The notes beneath the pieces are model-generated. The model saw only the letters and a list, made by a program, of their open reading frames with translations. It did not search any database and had not been told where the DNA came from. From Bactrocera neohumeralis (taxonomy: Eukaryota > Arthropoda > Insecta > Diptera > Tephritidae): 64,000 bases of DNA. The DNA lies in the NCBI RefSeq assembly GCF_024586455.1, contig NC_065923.1, positions 67,739,076-67,803,075 of the forward strand. The letters are read 5' to 3'. Positions 1 to 11,365 of this stretch are shown one piece after another; the first letter of the stretch is position 1, and each line of letters begins with the position of its first letter. Both the position numbers and the translations under genes were made by a program.

Positions 1-181
1 AATTTTACATTTCGGCATGCTATTTCAAGCCTGAGACAGATAGATTGAAAGTTGAGAAATGCTATGTATTTTTACTGGGCCCTCTCCTGCTTCGCAACAC
101 CTAATTTTATTTAGTTGAGCCAAAGGTGCTTAATAAAACTACTGTCTTAAGGGTTGTGACGTGTTGTCTTACAGGATTATT

Positions 182-600
182 TTACACGTTATCCTGACTT
201 CTTCTTCTGATTGCGGGGCAATCAAGTATCTCTGATGTTTCGGACCTTTGGTCACAGTAAGGACAGTACTTAGAACAGTAACTCAACAATACAGATGGCA
301 CCTTAGCCTGCAGTGACCAGTATAAAATCCCATTAGCTGTCTTAATTTGTTCCTCGGGAGAACGGTTAGTTTCTTGAAATGGGTTTTTATTGAACACTCG
401 CAGATACAAACCCGCCTAGCGAAGCGCTGGCATATGTTGCTAGTGGCGATTTCTTCAGTCACTTTCTTCTTCCCATAGCTTCTATCGTATTGTGTGACAG
501 TCCACAGTGTAGAACGGTTTCAAACCGTTGACCTGGTTGTCGTAGCTTCTTTCGAATATCGGCTCTATAATAAAGCTCATTTCCATGGATGCCTCTATGT
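182..600 (-). mobile_element. LINE remnant (Jockey/R1-type RNase H and 3' end)
   Basis: On the minus strand a broken frame reads VPEHRGIHGNE, which matches the WVPGHxxIxGNExAD core of the RNase H domain carried by Jockey/R1-group retrotransposons. Further on the frame shows CPYC and ETSEILDCPAIRRR, like the C-terminal cysteine motif after that domain. Frameshifts and stops make it non-functional. The clade is inferred, since no reverse transcriptase domain remains. Confidence 0.6.
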
Positions 601-674
601 TCAGGGAACCAGGCTAATTGAATATTAATAATTTTTAACCTTAACTAGACTTTTTGAAGCGGCCAGTTGTTTCT

Positions 675-965
675 TTTTTTCTTCGCAATGTGGCGGAGTG
701 AGGTCTTCCTTTTTTTCTGCTTCCCCCGACGGGTACTGCATCGAATACTTTCAGAGCTGGAGTGTTTTTGTCCATTTGGACAACATGACCTAGCCAGAGT
801 AGCCGCTGTCTTTTAGTTCGCTAAATTATGTCAATGCACATATATCTCATCGAAATCATTGTTCCATCGAATGTGATATTCGCCGCGGCCAACGCGCAAA
901 GGACCATAAATCTTTAGCAGAACCTTTCCCTCGAAAACCTATAACGTCGACTCATCAGATGAGTT
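675..965 (-). mobile_element. RTE-like LINE 3' fragment
   Basis: The reverse complement matches the C-terminal segment also found at 32090-32290, 52200-52510 and 59440-59670, with the family core RLRWLGHxVRMD and a downstream AVPAG block. The fragment is degenerate and interrupted by stops. It lies 5' of Hsc70 exon 2, probably inside the intron that separates it from exon 1. Confidence 0.6.
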
Positions 966-1545
966 GTATGAAATAAACTGGTGTTTTTATATTTCTTTGT
1001 TCGTTTTGAGCGTATTTCTATTCGAAATTATTTTAACTTCATAAATTCCTCCACATTCTATTCTGTTTAGCACACTATATTTTAATCCTTATGTTCTAAT
1101 ACTCTTCTGTATGTATTCCTTACATTTAAAAGTCTTGAATCCGCGTCGATTCTAATATAAAACCATTTTTTGTGCTCTCATTTCAGTTCTATAATACAGA
1201 GAGTTCTTGCACTTCAAAATTTGAGTAAATATGTATATTCTGCCTGGTCATGTGACTAATAAATTAAAAATTTAAATCATTTTTGTTGTCAGCCGTAATG
1301 TTAATTTCTTTATAATACTTTCTTTGTACTAAAGTTAAATGTATGTATGTAATAAAATATTCAGCCTGCCATAAAATGTATCAGGTCTGTCGTTTCTATT
1401 TCTAACTGCGCCTACACTATCATGAAATCTTCATTTAACTAAGTACTGCTATTCATTTACTACACATTTGCACTTAACCTCACACGCATACATATAATAT
1501 CCCCAAGATACCATATTTTCTCTGGTCTTATCTTCCAAAATGTAG
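966..1545 (+). other. Presumed Hsc70 intron, AT-rich
   Basis: No coding exon was found here. The stretch ends in a pyrimidine-rich tract and the AG at 1544-1545, which fits a 3' splice site. The preceding exon, which should encode about 69 residues including the first ATP-binding loop, was not found from here back to position 1. Confidence 0.5.
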
Positions 1546-3272
1546 ATGCTAAACGCCTGATAGGCCGTAAGTTCGATGATATGACTGTGCAGAGTGACAT
1601 GAAACACTGGCCTTTCGAGGTCTTCAATGACAATGGCAAGCCGAAAATGCGCATCGAATATAAGGGTGAAAAGAAAAGTTTCTTCCCGGAAGAAATCTCT
1701 TCCATGGTATTGACGAAGATGAAGGAGACTGCCGAAGCTTATCTCGGCAAGCCTGTAACGGATGCTGTGGTCACTGTGCCAGCCTATTTTAATGACTCAC
1801 AACGTCAAGCCACCAAAGATGCTGGCGCTATTGCTGGGTTGAATGTGCTGCGCATAATTAACGAGCCAACAGCTGCAGCCATCGCTTATGGATTGGACAA
1901 GAAGGGCACCAGTGAACGCAATGTGCTCATTTTTGATTTGGGCGGCGGCACTTTTGATGTGTCTATACTTACGATTGAGGATGGTATCTTTGAGGTTAAG
2001 TCCACAGCGGGCGATACACATTTGGGCGGCGAAGATTTTGACAATCGCATGGTGAATCATTTCGTACAAGAGTTCCAACGCAAATACAAGAAGGACTTAG
2101 CGCAGAATAAACGCGCTTTAAGGCGACTGCGCACAGCTTGTGAACGTGCCAAGCGCACGCTCTCAGCCTCTTCGCAGGCTAGCATTGAGATCGACTCTTT
2201 ATATGAGGGTATAGACTTCTACACTTCAATAACACGCGCGCGTTTCGAGGAATTGAATGGTGACCTCTTCAGGGGTACTATGGAGCCGGTGGCGAAGGCA
2301 TTGCGTGACGCTAAAATGGATAAAGGGCAGATACATGATATTGTTTTGGTTGGCGGTTCGACGCGTATACCTAAAGTACAAAAATTACTGCAAGACTTCT
2401 TCAATGGCAAAGAGCTCAATAAGTCTATTAATCCGGATGAAGCCGTTGCTTATGGTGCTGCGGTACAGGCCGCCATACTCTGTGGCGACAAGTCCGAAGC
2501 TGTGCAAGATCTTCTACTGCTCGATGTAACACCGTTATCGCTGGGTATCGAGACAGCAGGCGGCGTTATGACGGTGCTGATTAAACGTAATACCACCATA
2601 CCAACGAAGCAAACCCAAGTTTTCACCACTTACTCAGACAACCAGCCGGGCGTTTTGATACAGGTATTCGAGGGTGAACGCGCCATGACCAAAGACAACA
2701 ATATACTCGGTAAATTCGAGCTGAGCGGCATACCGCCGGCACCACGTGGTGTACCGCAGATCGAAGTGACTTTCGACATTGATGCGAATGGTATTTTAAA
2801 TGTGACGGCAGTGGAAAAATCTACTGGTAAAGAAAACCGAATCACTATAACCAACGATAAGGGTCGTCTGAGCAAGGACGATATCGAGCGCATGGTAAAC
2901 GAGGCCGAACAGTATCGCAACGAGGATGAAAAGCAGCGTGAACGCATTAATGCCAAGAATGCGCTCGAGTCGTACTGCTTCCAGATGAAGTCCACAATGG
3001 ATGATGAGAATATACGCGCTAAAATTTCGGACAGCGATCGTCAGTTGATATTGCAGAAGTGTGATGAGACAATCAGCTGGTTGGATAGTAATCAACAGGC
3101 GGAGAAGGATGAGTTCGAATATAGACAGAAAGAGTTGGAGAAAATTTGTAGTCCGATTATAACACGATTGTATCAAGGTGGCGTGCCACCACCACCACCA
3201 AATGCAGGTGGTCCGGGTGCTGGTGGCTCCTCCGGCGCAGCTGGTGGTCCAACTATAGAAGAGGTGGACTGA
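1546..3272 (+). CDS. Hsc70: Cytosolic heat shock protein 70 cognate, 3' exon
   Basis: This is an ATP-dependent chaperone of the cytosol and nucleus. The exon encodes about 574 residues, from DAKRLIGRKFDD in the nucleotide-binding domain to the C-terminal EEVD that binds TPR co-chaperones. Signatures seen are IFDLGGGTFDVSIL and IVLVGGSTRIPKVQ, then the conserved substrate-binding domain with TPLSLGIETAGGVM, the helical lid, and a Gly/Pro-rich tail. With about 69 residues from exon 1 the total would be about 643, normal for the family. The frame is open upstream of the ATG at 1581 with family-conserved residues, so that ATG is internal; exon 2 starts at 1546 in phase 1. A splice at this Asp codon is typical of cognate genes, while heat-inducible fly Hsp70 genes usually lack introns. 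Which cognate paralogue this is cannot be settled here. Confidence 0.93.
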
Positions 3273-3468
3273 GCGTATTTGAAAAACTAAAAAGCGTTAT
3301 GTCATATATATTTTTGGCGTTGCTTTATTTTTCTAAATAACATTTTCTTAGACTTCTTGTTGTCTGATGCTTCAATTCGTATTTTATTATGATCTATTTT
3401 ACATATCTATACATAAATTTTTAACAACAAAAACTACATAACTTGTTCGAAAATGTTGACGAAAGGAT

Positions 3469-3474
3469 AATAAA
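3469..3474 (+). terminator. Poly(A) signal of Hsc70
   Basis: A canonical AATAAA lies about 200 nt past the stop codon in AT-rich sequence and gives a plausible 3' UTR end. Confidence 0.55.
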
Positions 3475-3859
3475 TTTCAAATTTCGATTTTTCGTGGTTT
3501 ATTATGTGATTGTTTATTATTTTACAACTTTTATTGCATAGTTTCAGGCGTTGCTTGAACATATTTCTACTATTGTGTAGTTTAATGCATATTTTTGAAT
3601 AATTGGCATTCAAAGGTTGAATTGAAAAATTACGAATACTTAAAATCAGATTTTACGTTTGTAATTTTGGGGAGTAAGTCAAAAAAATATACAATTTTAT
3701 CAACTATATAACTTCAAGAAAAACTTAAGAACACTGTTCTTGTCAGCTTAGATTCGAAATTGCATGCTTTTCGTATGTTGACTAATATTCGAAATATAGC
3801 CTCGAGGGTTATGAATTAGCTTGGTTCGAAAATTTGCTGTAACATGCGACATATTGAAT
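3475..3859. other. Intergenic, nothing recognised
   Basis: AT-rich sequence without a supported coding frame or a repeat known from elsewhere in the window. Confidence 0.5.
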
Positions 3860-4070
3860 AAGAAGAATCGTTAACGTCTGTTGCCCCGAAGCTATAATAC
3901 CCTTAGCAATGCAAAAGTTTCCACACAAAGACTTGATTTTGGTCGGTCAGCTTGTATGGCAGCTACATACATGCTACAATGGTACGGTATCTACGATTCT
4001 GACATATGGAGAGCGTCTTCGGGAGAAAAGAAAGTGTGCAAGTTTTCGGATCGATATCCCCAAAAACTGC
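3860..4070 (+). mobile_element. INE-1/DINE-1-like element, 5' part
   Basis: It begins with the family motif CCCCGAAGCTATAATACCC and includes the Cys-Gln-like AGCTTGTATGGCAGCTA block and the AAAAACTG block shared with the copies at 6425, 17010 and 55375. It breaks off where a mariner begins and resumes at about 5090. Confidence 0.7.
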
Positions 4071-5080
4071 GCATAATCCATCTTGAGACCCAGTATTCAT
4101 AACAATATTCGACCGTATAGACCACGTCCAGCACGCAGTGAAAAAAATAAAGCAGCCGTAGCTGAGAGTGTACACAAAGACCGTGGAGAGTCGGTTCGGC
4201 GCCGTTTGCAGCACATCGGATTGACTTATGAAACGACTTGATATCTCGATATCGAGATCTTAAATTGAAAGGCGTACAAAATATAGCTCGTGCACAACTG
4301 ATGTCTTACACGACATCGCTTCGCTCTATAGGCTTTGAAAGATTCCTAGAAGATCCGATGCTTTCGAGCCACATTTTTTTCAGCGGTGCGGCCCATTTCG
4401 GCCTCAATGGGTATGTAACCAAGCAAAATTACCGCATTTGGGACGAAGAGCAATCTGAAGAGATTTAAGAGCTACAATTTCTTTCAGAAAAAACAACAGT
4501 TTGATATTGTTTTGTGGGCCGGTGGAGTCGTCGGTCCATATTTCTTCAAAACTGATGCCGGTGTTAACGTAACCGTCAAAGCGTTCGTAGTCGAGCGATG
4601 ATAACGGACTATTTGACGCCGGAAAATGAAATTCGTGATCTCGGCGACATCTGGTTTCAGCAAAACGGCGCCTCTTCCCACACATCGCATCAATCAATGG
4701 TATGGCAGATAATTCCACGTTTTTGTGACTGTCAATGCATCACTAAGATTGTGTGATATCACACCGTTAGGCTTTTTTCTGTGGGGATATAGCACAATCT
4801 AAAGTCCATGCGCACAATCCCGCTTCGATTCAGGACTTGGAGCAAAACATCGCGCCTGTCACTCGCCAGTTATCAGTCGAAATGCTCGAACGAGTCATCG
4901 AAAATTGAGCTCAACGTATGGACCATCTGAAACGTAGCCGCGGCCAACATTTGGAAGAGATAATCTTCAAAAATTAAATGCCTAAGAAAGTTCTTTCGAA
5001 TGATAATAAACATTCCCCATTAAATTTGAAGTTTCTGTGTTTTTTCTTTAAAAAAGCAGGGACCTCGAAATGGAACACGC
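4071..5080 (+). mobile_element. Mariner, rosa-like (D,D41D), inactive copy A
   Basis: The broken transposase reads through a HTH end, FSGAAHFGLNGYV, a middle block with WFQQNGASSHTSHQ, then a C-terminal part ending near RSRGQHLEE. Sister copies have FSDEAHFWLNG and QQDGATSH, so both the first catalytic Asp (now Gly) and the second (now Asn) are lost. The 3' end carries the inverted-repeat form GGGACCTCGAAATGGAAC. The element sits inside an INE element whose halves flank it. Confidence 0.75.
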
Positions 5081-5089
5081 TTTAAAAGT

Positions 5090-5175
5090 GCATATATAAT
5101 TTTTTGAATCTTCGACGTTTCCTTGTGGGTGTTACAAACTTCGTGTCAAACTTAATAGACTCTGTACAGGATATA
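5090..5175 (+). mobile_element. INE-1/DINE-1-like element, 3' part
   Basis: It carries the conserved 3' block GTGTTACAAACTTCGTG followed by a degenerate CTGTACAGGATATAAA end. It continues the copy interrupted at 4070. Confidence 0.7.
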
Positions 5176-6424
5176 AAATTATGGCTTCGGCATGTTAAGA
5201 GCTAAATATGTATAATAGGTCGCACTAAATATAAGTTTTTCTAGTTCTATAGTTGTTTTAACTGTTTTATTGAATTAGTTAATGTTAATATAATCTTTTC
5301 GAAAACCAATTTCATCATATTAGTAGTAGTAGTAGATTTTTCTTAGCAATAAGTTTTAAGTTTTATTTATAGTTCTCTTTGGTTGGGGGTCTGCAAAATT
5401 TCTACAAATTTCTTCACATACTATTTCTATTTGGTTTGTATTAAAGTCCTATTATATAATATATACGTTTATATGCAAGTTTGTAACTACATAATTAACC
5501 AGTTCATTTAGTTAGCTAAAATTAAACTATTATTTTTAAGTAGTTAGCTTCTATTTCTTTGCTGAAAACTTTCTCTTTAATTAACTTTAACTATTACAGT
5601 TATGTTTTTCTTTTAAACTGTTAAGTATTTTGTATTGTTTTTATTGTAAGTATGCATATGTTCATTTATGTATTCGTTTTAATTATTTTTTTGTAGTTCA
5701 CAAGGGTTAACACAACGCAGGTTTAGGCATGGCTATAGAGTATAGCTTTTAACTACCAAATATACTAACTATATATAGAGTAGTACAGTACATCTAAATT
5801 TCGTAGTTAGGTAGTTAGTTATGTGTGTACTTGGTGTATAACTTTGTAATAGATTTGTATATAATACGAACACTAGGTATACATGGAGGATGGGTATAGT
5901 TCAAGTAGGTCTCAATATTGGGTTCTATATAGCATAATTGCTTAACAACTAAGAAAATCATACAGTCTACAAAATATATACGGATATGTTCTAAATATAT
6001 AAACCGATTTCGATTCCCCTGCCTCACGATATTATGCACTCGTAACTTGTTTTATGTCTGATTGAGCACGTATATTTTTTATGCCAGTTCTTGTTCGTTT
6101 CACTACTCACAAGGTCGTTTGGGAAATCTAAGACAGCAACATATACTATATAATAATGTCAGCTGTGGCTATTTAATGTGTTGCGTTAGTTTACACCTCT
6201 AATACTGTCTTTTACAGTGATAGTTTCGTCTATATTAAAAGTATTGTGAATGAAAGCGTTGTGTATTGATGATTTGGTCGAATAATGCTTGAAAGTGTGG
6301 AAAATATTACAAAAGACATGACATACATGACACTTCAGAAAAAATATTAGTCTTTCCTTGATTCGTAATTTTCGGTTAGCTAAAACTTCACAAATTTCCG
6401 AAGTTAAAAATTAAGGTTTTTTTA
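5176..6424. other. AT-rich intergenic sequence, no gene seen
   Basis: No supported exon. The stretch is rich in short TA and TAGT runs. Confidence 0.5.
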
Positions 6425-7073
6425 ATACAAAACAAGAAAAAACGTTAACTTCGGCTGCACCGAAGCTAATATACCCTTCACAGATTACATTGGTGCCTTA
6501 GAAAATAATTTATACCAAATTTCGTAAATATATCTTGTCAAATGCAAAAGTTTTCCATACAAGAACTTGATTCCGATCATTCAGTTTGTATGGCAGCTAT
6601 ATGCTATAATAAGCCGATCTGAACAATTTTTTCGGAGATTACATTATTTTTACAAACAATAACTCATAACAAATTTCGTGAAGATACGTTGTCAAATGTG
6701 AAAGTTTTCCATACAAGAACTTGATTCCGATCGTTCAGTTTGTATGGTAGCTATATGTTATAGTGGTGCCGATATCGGCCGTTCCGACAAATGTGAATAT
6801 ATCTTGAAGAGAAAATGACGATCGTTCAGTTTGTAAATTTCAAGTGGTCCGATATCGTTCCGACAAAAACTGAGGGACAAAATGAGTTCGTATATAAACG
6901 ATACTTAAAGACAGACGGACTAGTTCGTATATATACAGACAGACAGACGGACATGGCAAAATCGACTCAGCTCAACATACTGATCATTTATATATATACT
7001 TTATAGGGTCTCCAACGCTTCCTTCTGGGTGTTACAAACTTCGTGACAAACTTAATATACCCTGTTCAGGGTA
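6425..7073 (+). mobile_element. INE-1/DINE-1-like element, near complete
   Basis: It runs from the hairpin-like head CTTCGGCTGCACCGAAG to the tail TATACCCTGTTCAGGGTATA. Two units of an internal 154-bp repeat start at 6584 and 6738. A (GACA)n stretch and a TATATATATAC tract lie near the 3' end, the two proto-microsatellites described for mini-me/DINE-1 elements. No coding capacity is seen. Naming rests on these shared features, not on a database match. Confidence 0.75.
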
Positions 7074-7079
7074 TAATAA

Positions 7080-7142
7080 CAAACAAGTGAGGAAGGGCTA
7101 AGTTCGGGTGCAACCGAACATTTTATATTATTGCAACTTGTA
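7080..7142 (+). mobile_element. Second INE-like family, 5' end
   Basis: It contains the motif AAGTTCGGGTGCAACCGAAC followed by ATTTTATATT. The LINE fragment at 7143-7870 interrupts it, and the probable remainder is at 7871-8575. Confidence 0.5.
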
Positions 7143-7870
7143 CGAACCAAAGCCAGGCAAATACTTTACAACTCATTGCTGAACTACAGAATTGGAAAAA
7201 TGCTGGAAAATGGCCTTTCTTCACATCGAAAGTGCTTTTGACAATGCGTCCTACGCAAGCGTCATCAAAGCACTGGAGAAAAGGAATGTGGCAGCTCCAG
7301 TACGCACGATAGAGGCTATACTGCGTATTAGGATAGCTGAAACCATTGTGGGGGAGAGTAAGATTCGACTTGGTACCACGAGGGGCTGCCCACAGGATGG
7401 AGTTCTATTCTATCTATAGATGAGTTCCTTGAGTTGCTCGTAAACAATGGGATTCGATGCAAGGTGTACGCCGATGACATTATGGCCGACAATCTAGCTC
7501 TTTCTGTGGCAGCTTTCAAGATAATGGGGACAGAACCAAGCATTTCGGTGGGCCCCACACCATAAAGGAGTTGCTCCGCACGGAGGATAGAGTGCACGTA
7601 CGGCACTGGCAGTAGGCAGCAGGAATGCGCCCCGCCAAGCTACTACTAGGAGGTCCGTCTCCGTCTCGTTGTCGCGCTCTATACAGGGCACTGCAGGCTC
7701 AGGAAGCACTTGTTCAACATGGGCATAGCCTCTGGTACAAACTTCCGATTTTGCGACATGGAACATGAACCTCCAGAACAGCTTATTCTAGATTGTCTAG
7801 GATTTAACTACGTGCTCAGGCATCACATCACCTCTGTCACGCCCAACAAGCTTCATTATTCAGAGTATGG
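7143..7870 (+). mobile_element. LINE reverse transcriptase fragment (Jockey/R1-type)
   Basis: Frame pieces include AFDNASYASVIKALEKRN, RLGTTRGCPQDGVL and KVYADDIMA, the last with the YADD catalytic motif of reverse transcriptase. Then come NMGIASGTNFRFC and EPPEQLILDC, the C-terminal cysteine motif. The parts are in different frames with deletions between them, so it is a dead copy. Confidence 0.75.
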
Positions 7871-8575
7871 ACCTTTGTGCCCATATGTGATATAGGAGAG
7901 AGCACAATAGACCATGGGTCAGTGCAAAACCTCATTTATTTTCTATCTATCTTGGCTGATATCGGTCGAGCATATCATGGAATATATGATTTTACCTATA
8001 ACCCTATCATCCAATTTTTGCAGCGGTACTTCCATACCATCTCGGGCGTAAAATTTAACGTCTCTGTCGTATTTAATTATGGAATTATCGCGCTTTTAGT
8101 CGTTTTTAAGAGTAGCGTAATATGGGGAGATCATCAATTTTCTCACTAAGGGCAAAAGTTTCTATAAGAATTTTCCTCTGCGGGTTTGCTATTGTAGCTT
8201 TAGTGGTCTAGAAGATTTGTACATTAAATCTATTGTGAGGGCGGGGCTACATCCATTTTTGCCAAACTTTCAGCACACAGATGCCCCTTGCTACTGCTAT
8301 ATTCTGTGCCAAATTACAATTCTATATCTTCATGGTCCGATTACGCCCATCTACGAACTCCTTACTTTACTGCTAAGGAACATGTGTACCAAAGTTTCAT
8401 CAAGATATCTTAATTTTTACGCAAGTTGCAGCATGCATGGACAGACAGAAAGTCGCCCGGATTTCAACACCTCTCGTCAATCTGATCATTTATATTTATA
8501 TTCATATATTTATCTCGATTCGTTTTTGGTGATACGTAGAACAGTTAAATGAATAAAGGTATTATACTCTTTATA
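7871..8575 (+). mobile_element. Second INE-like family, 3' part
   Basis: Noncoding repeat with GGACAGACAGAAAGTCGCCC, a TATTTATATT tract and GTGATACGTAGAACAGTTA near its 3' end. Its layout parallels that of the INE elements but the sequence differs. Linking it to the 5' end at 7080 is an inference from order and orientation. Confidence 0.45.
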
Positions 8576-8730
8576 TCTAGTATGGACTTCTGGTTTTTTT
8601 TTATGTTTTTCTCGACACAGTAGAACTTCACATTTTTCTGGCGACAGGACGTAGAAACAATTTGAATTAACAGTTATTTTTGGGATAATAATAATGTTGC
8701 TCCGATTTTAATTGGGTTAATTATACACAC

Positions 8731-9080
8731 TATGTTATGCTATGCCATGTTATGCTATGTTATGTTATACTATGCAATATAATGTTATGCTACACTTTGT
8801 TGTATCATGCTAAAATGGGTTATGTTATGTATATCATTTATGCTGTCATGTTATGTTATGCTATGCAACTTATGTTATATTATGCAATATGATGTTGTGC
8901 AAGTCATGTTATGCTATCATGTTATATGATGTATGTCATGTTATGTTACGACATATTAGTGATGCGGGGTCATGTTATTTTATGCTATGTTATGTTATTC
9001 CGCGTCATTTTATGCTACGGTATGCTACCTTTGTTATTCTATGTCATGTCATTTAACGTTATGTCATGCTATAGTATACT
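8731..9080. repeat. Degenerate ATGTTATGCT minisatellite
   Basis: About 350 bp are built from variants of a 5 to 10 bp unit (TATGT, TATGC, CATGT). Open frames through it are products of the repeat and not genes. Confidence 0.85.
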
Positions 9081-9695
9081 TTGCTATTATAGCGCCTTAT
9101 ATGCTTGGGTGAGGACGGTTGAAAGCGTGTTTGAACCAAAGGACGGAACAAATGGATAGATAGATGAATATATTATTTAGTTTAAGTGAACTTATATTAA
9201 GTAATGCTTCAGTGGGACGTAATTTGAAATGGGCAACGTGTGCAAAAATGAATTTGATATGTAACAAAGAATATTCTCAATACTATAGAGTAGTTGCTAA
9301 GGTCTAGTTTTAAGTAAAACAATTTACCAAAAGGCGAATAGGGGTTTGTTTGGGTGGTGAAAAGTTTACTAAAATGATTATAGTAGAGATATGCGCTAAT
9401 TTCCGATTTCTGTAGTGGGAAGTAGTTATCAGTATGGTTTTGGGAATAAAGCCAACAGTTCTACGGAACTATGTCTATGTAACTATAACACTGTACAACA
9501 AAAGCAGGCGTTATGCAATAGTAACAGAGATCTAATATTCAATTATGATATATATGTAGATATCAAAAAGCGATGTGGATTGAGACAGTTTAAAAAGTTT
9601 GGATTTGAAATTTCAAGTTAAGCACTGAAATTTATAAATTTTATGTTTCCTCATATGTTTTGATAAATAAGTTTTTTTTTTTATTATTACAAACC
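9081..9695. other. Intergenic, nothing recognised
   Basis: No supported exon or known repeat. A TAGATAGATGAATA run is near the left end. Confidence 0.4.
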
Positions 9696-9699
9696 AAAA

Positions 9700-10385
9700 A
9701 TGTTCAGAAGTTGTCCAAATAACATACAAAAGTAGAACGAATTTTGCTAAAAGATCTTGGCCTACATCGATAAAAGATCAAATTGACACAAGAACTGATC
9801 GTCGTATGTTCGTGAATTGGGCTGAGCAACAACTTGATCCGGATTTTCATCGAAAAATCATCTTCAGCGATGAGGCTCATTTCTGGCTGAATGGCTTTGC
9901 CAATAAGCAAAATATGAGTTATTGGTCAGGCAGAAATTCACACGTACTCCATGAGTCACCATTGCATCCCGGAAAAATTACGGTTTGGTGCGGTTTATGT
10001 ACTTCCGTACTTCTTCCGTGATGATCAAGACCGGCACGTTAATGTGAATGGGAATCGCTACTGCTCAGTGATAACCGAATATTTTTGGTCCGAATTGGAT
10101 GATACGTAGTTCCAACAGTACGACGCCACAAGCCACACAGTGAATGTCACAATCGAATTATTGAAAACCAAGTTTGGTGAACCATTTTATCTCACGAAAT
10201 GGCCCAGTCAATTGGCCTGCCTCGGTCGTGCGATTTGACGCGGTTAGACAATTTCCTGTGGTGCTACGTCTAGTCAATGGTCTATGCCAACCAGCCGGCA
10301 GCGATTAATGAACTTCGTACGAATAAGTTGAGAAATTCTGAAATCTAGAATACGCAATTCACTTCACTGTTTTTCTAATACAAGG
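9700..10385 (+). mobile_element. Mariner remnant, rosa-related second lineage
   Basis: A readable block gives FVNWAEQQLDPDFHRKIIF, then SDEAHFWLNGFANKQNMSYW with the first catalytic Asp intact, and HPGKITVWCG. Beyond a frameshift come QQYDATSHT (a displaced second Asp) and FLWCYV-like residues. Differences from copies A to G place it on another branch. A second member is at 46985-47450. Confidence 0.7.
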
Positions 10386-10524
10386 TGCTCGGAGAATTTC
10401 GGGCATGTCGCGGCCATTTTGCCAACAGCAAAAAAGCGCGGAAACGACTTACATGAAGTAGTGAGTGAAATTGTAGTACGGAAGAAATTGAATTCAAAAG
10501 AAATCGTTCTCATTTCTATGGTAG

Positions 10525-11365
10525 TTCCTTAATACGAAAGAAGATGATCGCAGCTGCAAAAAAATATAGCAGTCGTAGCTGAGCATGTATACGAAGACCG
10601 TGGATATGTGGAGCATATGGAACGACTTGGCGCGAGCGAGATCTTAAATTGAAAGCGTACAAAATACAACTTGTGCAAGAACTGAAGCCGCTTGACATTC
10701 CCAAACCACATCGCTTCGCTCTATTGGTTCTTGAAAAGCTCAAAGATGATCCGATGTTTTTGAGCCAAATTTTTTTCAGCGGTGTGGCCTATTTCTTGCT
10801 CAATGGGTGTGTAAAAAGCAAAATTCCCGTTTTTGGAACGAAGAGCAATCTGAAAAGATTTAAGAACTGCCATTTCTTATAGACAAAATAACGGTTTGGG
10901 GTGGTTTGTAGGCCGGTGGAATCATCGGTCCATGATAACCATTTGATACCTGAAATTAAAGCTTGTGATCTCAGCGACATTCCCACACATCACATCAATC
11001 AACGGATTTATTGAGAGAACACTTCGGTGAGCAGATAATTTCACGTTTTGGGACGGTCGATTGACCATCAAGATTGTGTTAGGCTTTTTCCTGTGAGAAT
11101 ATGTTAAGTCTAAAGTCTATGCTGACAATCCCGCTTCGGTTCAGGTCTTGGAGCATTACATCACGCGTATCATTCGCCAGTTATCAGTCGAACTGACTCA
11201 ACGAAAATTGGACTCAACATATGGGCCATCTGAGATGTAGCTACGGCCAACATTTGAAAGAGATAATTCTAAAAAAATAAATGTCAAAGAATGTTCTTTC
11301 GAATGATAGTAAACCTTCCCCATTAGATTTGTAGATTCTGTAGGGAACCTCAAAATGGATCGCCA
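10525..11365 (+). mobile_element. Mariner, rosa-like, inactive copy B
   Basis: The transposase piece reads AYKIQLVQELKPLDIPK and then FFSGVAYFLLNG, with the first catalytic Asp changed to Gly as in copy A. The middle of the gene is deleted. The 3' end keeps GGGAACCTCAAAATGGATC, the terminal repeat of the family. Confidence 0.7.

Noticed and set aside
1797..3176. Several minus-strand open frames of 66 to 126 codons
   Set aside because: They are antisense to the Hsc70 exon and show no motifs.
8853..9159. Overlapping open frames rich in Cys, Met and Leu
   Set aside because: Products of the ATGTTATGCT minisatellite.
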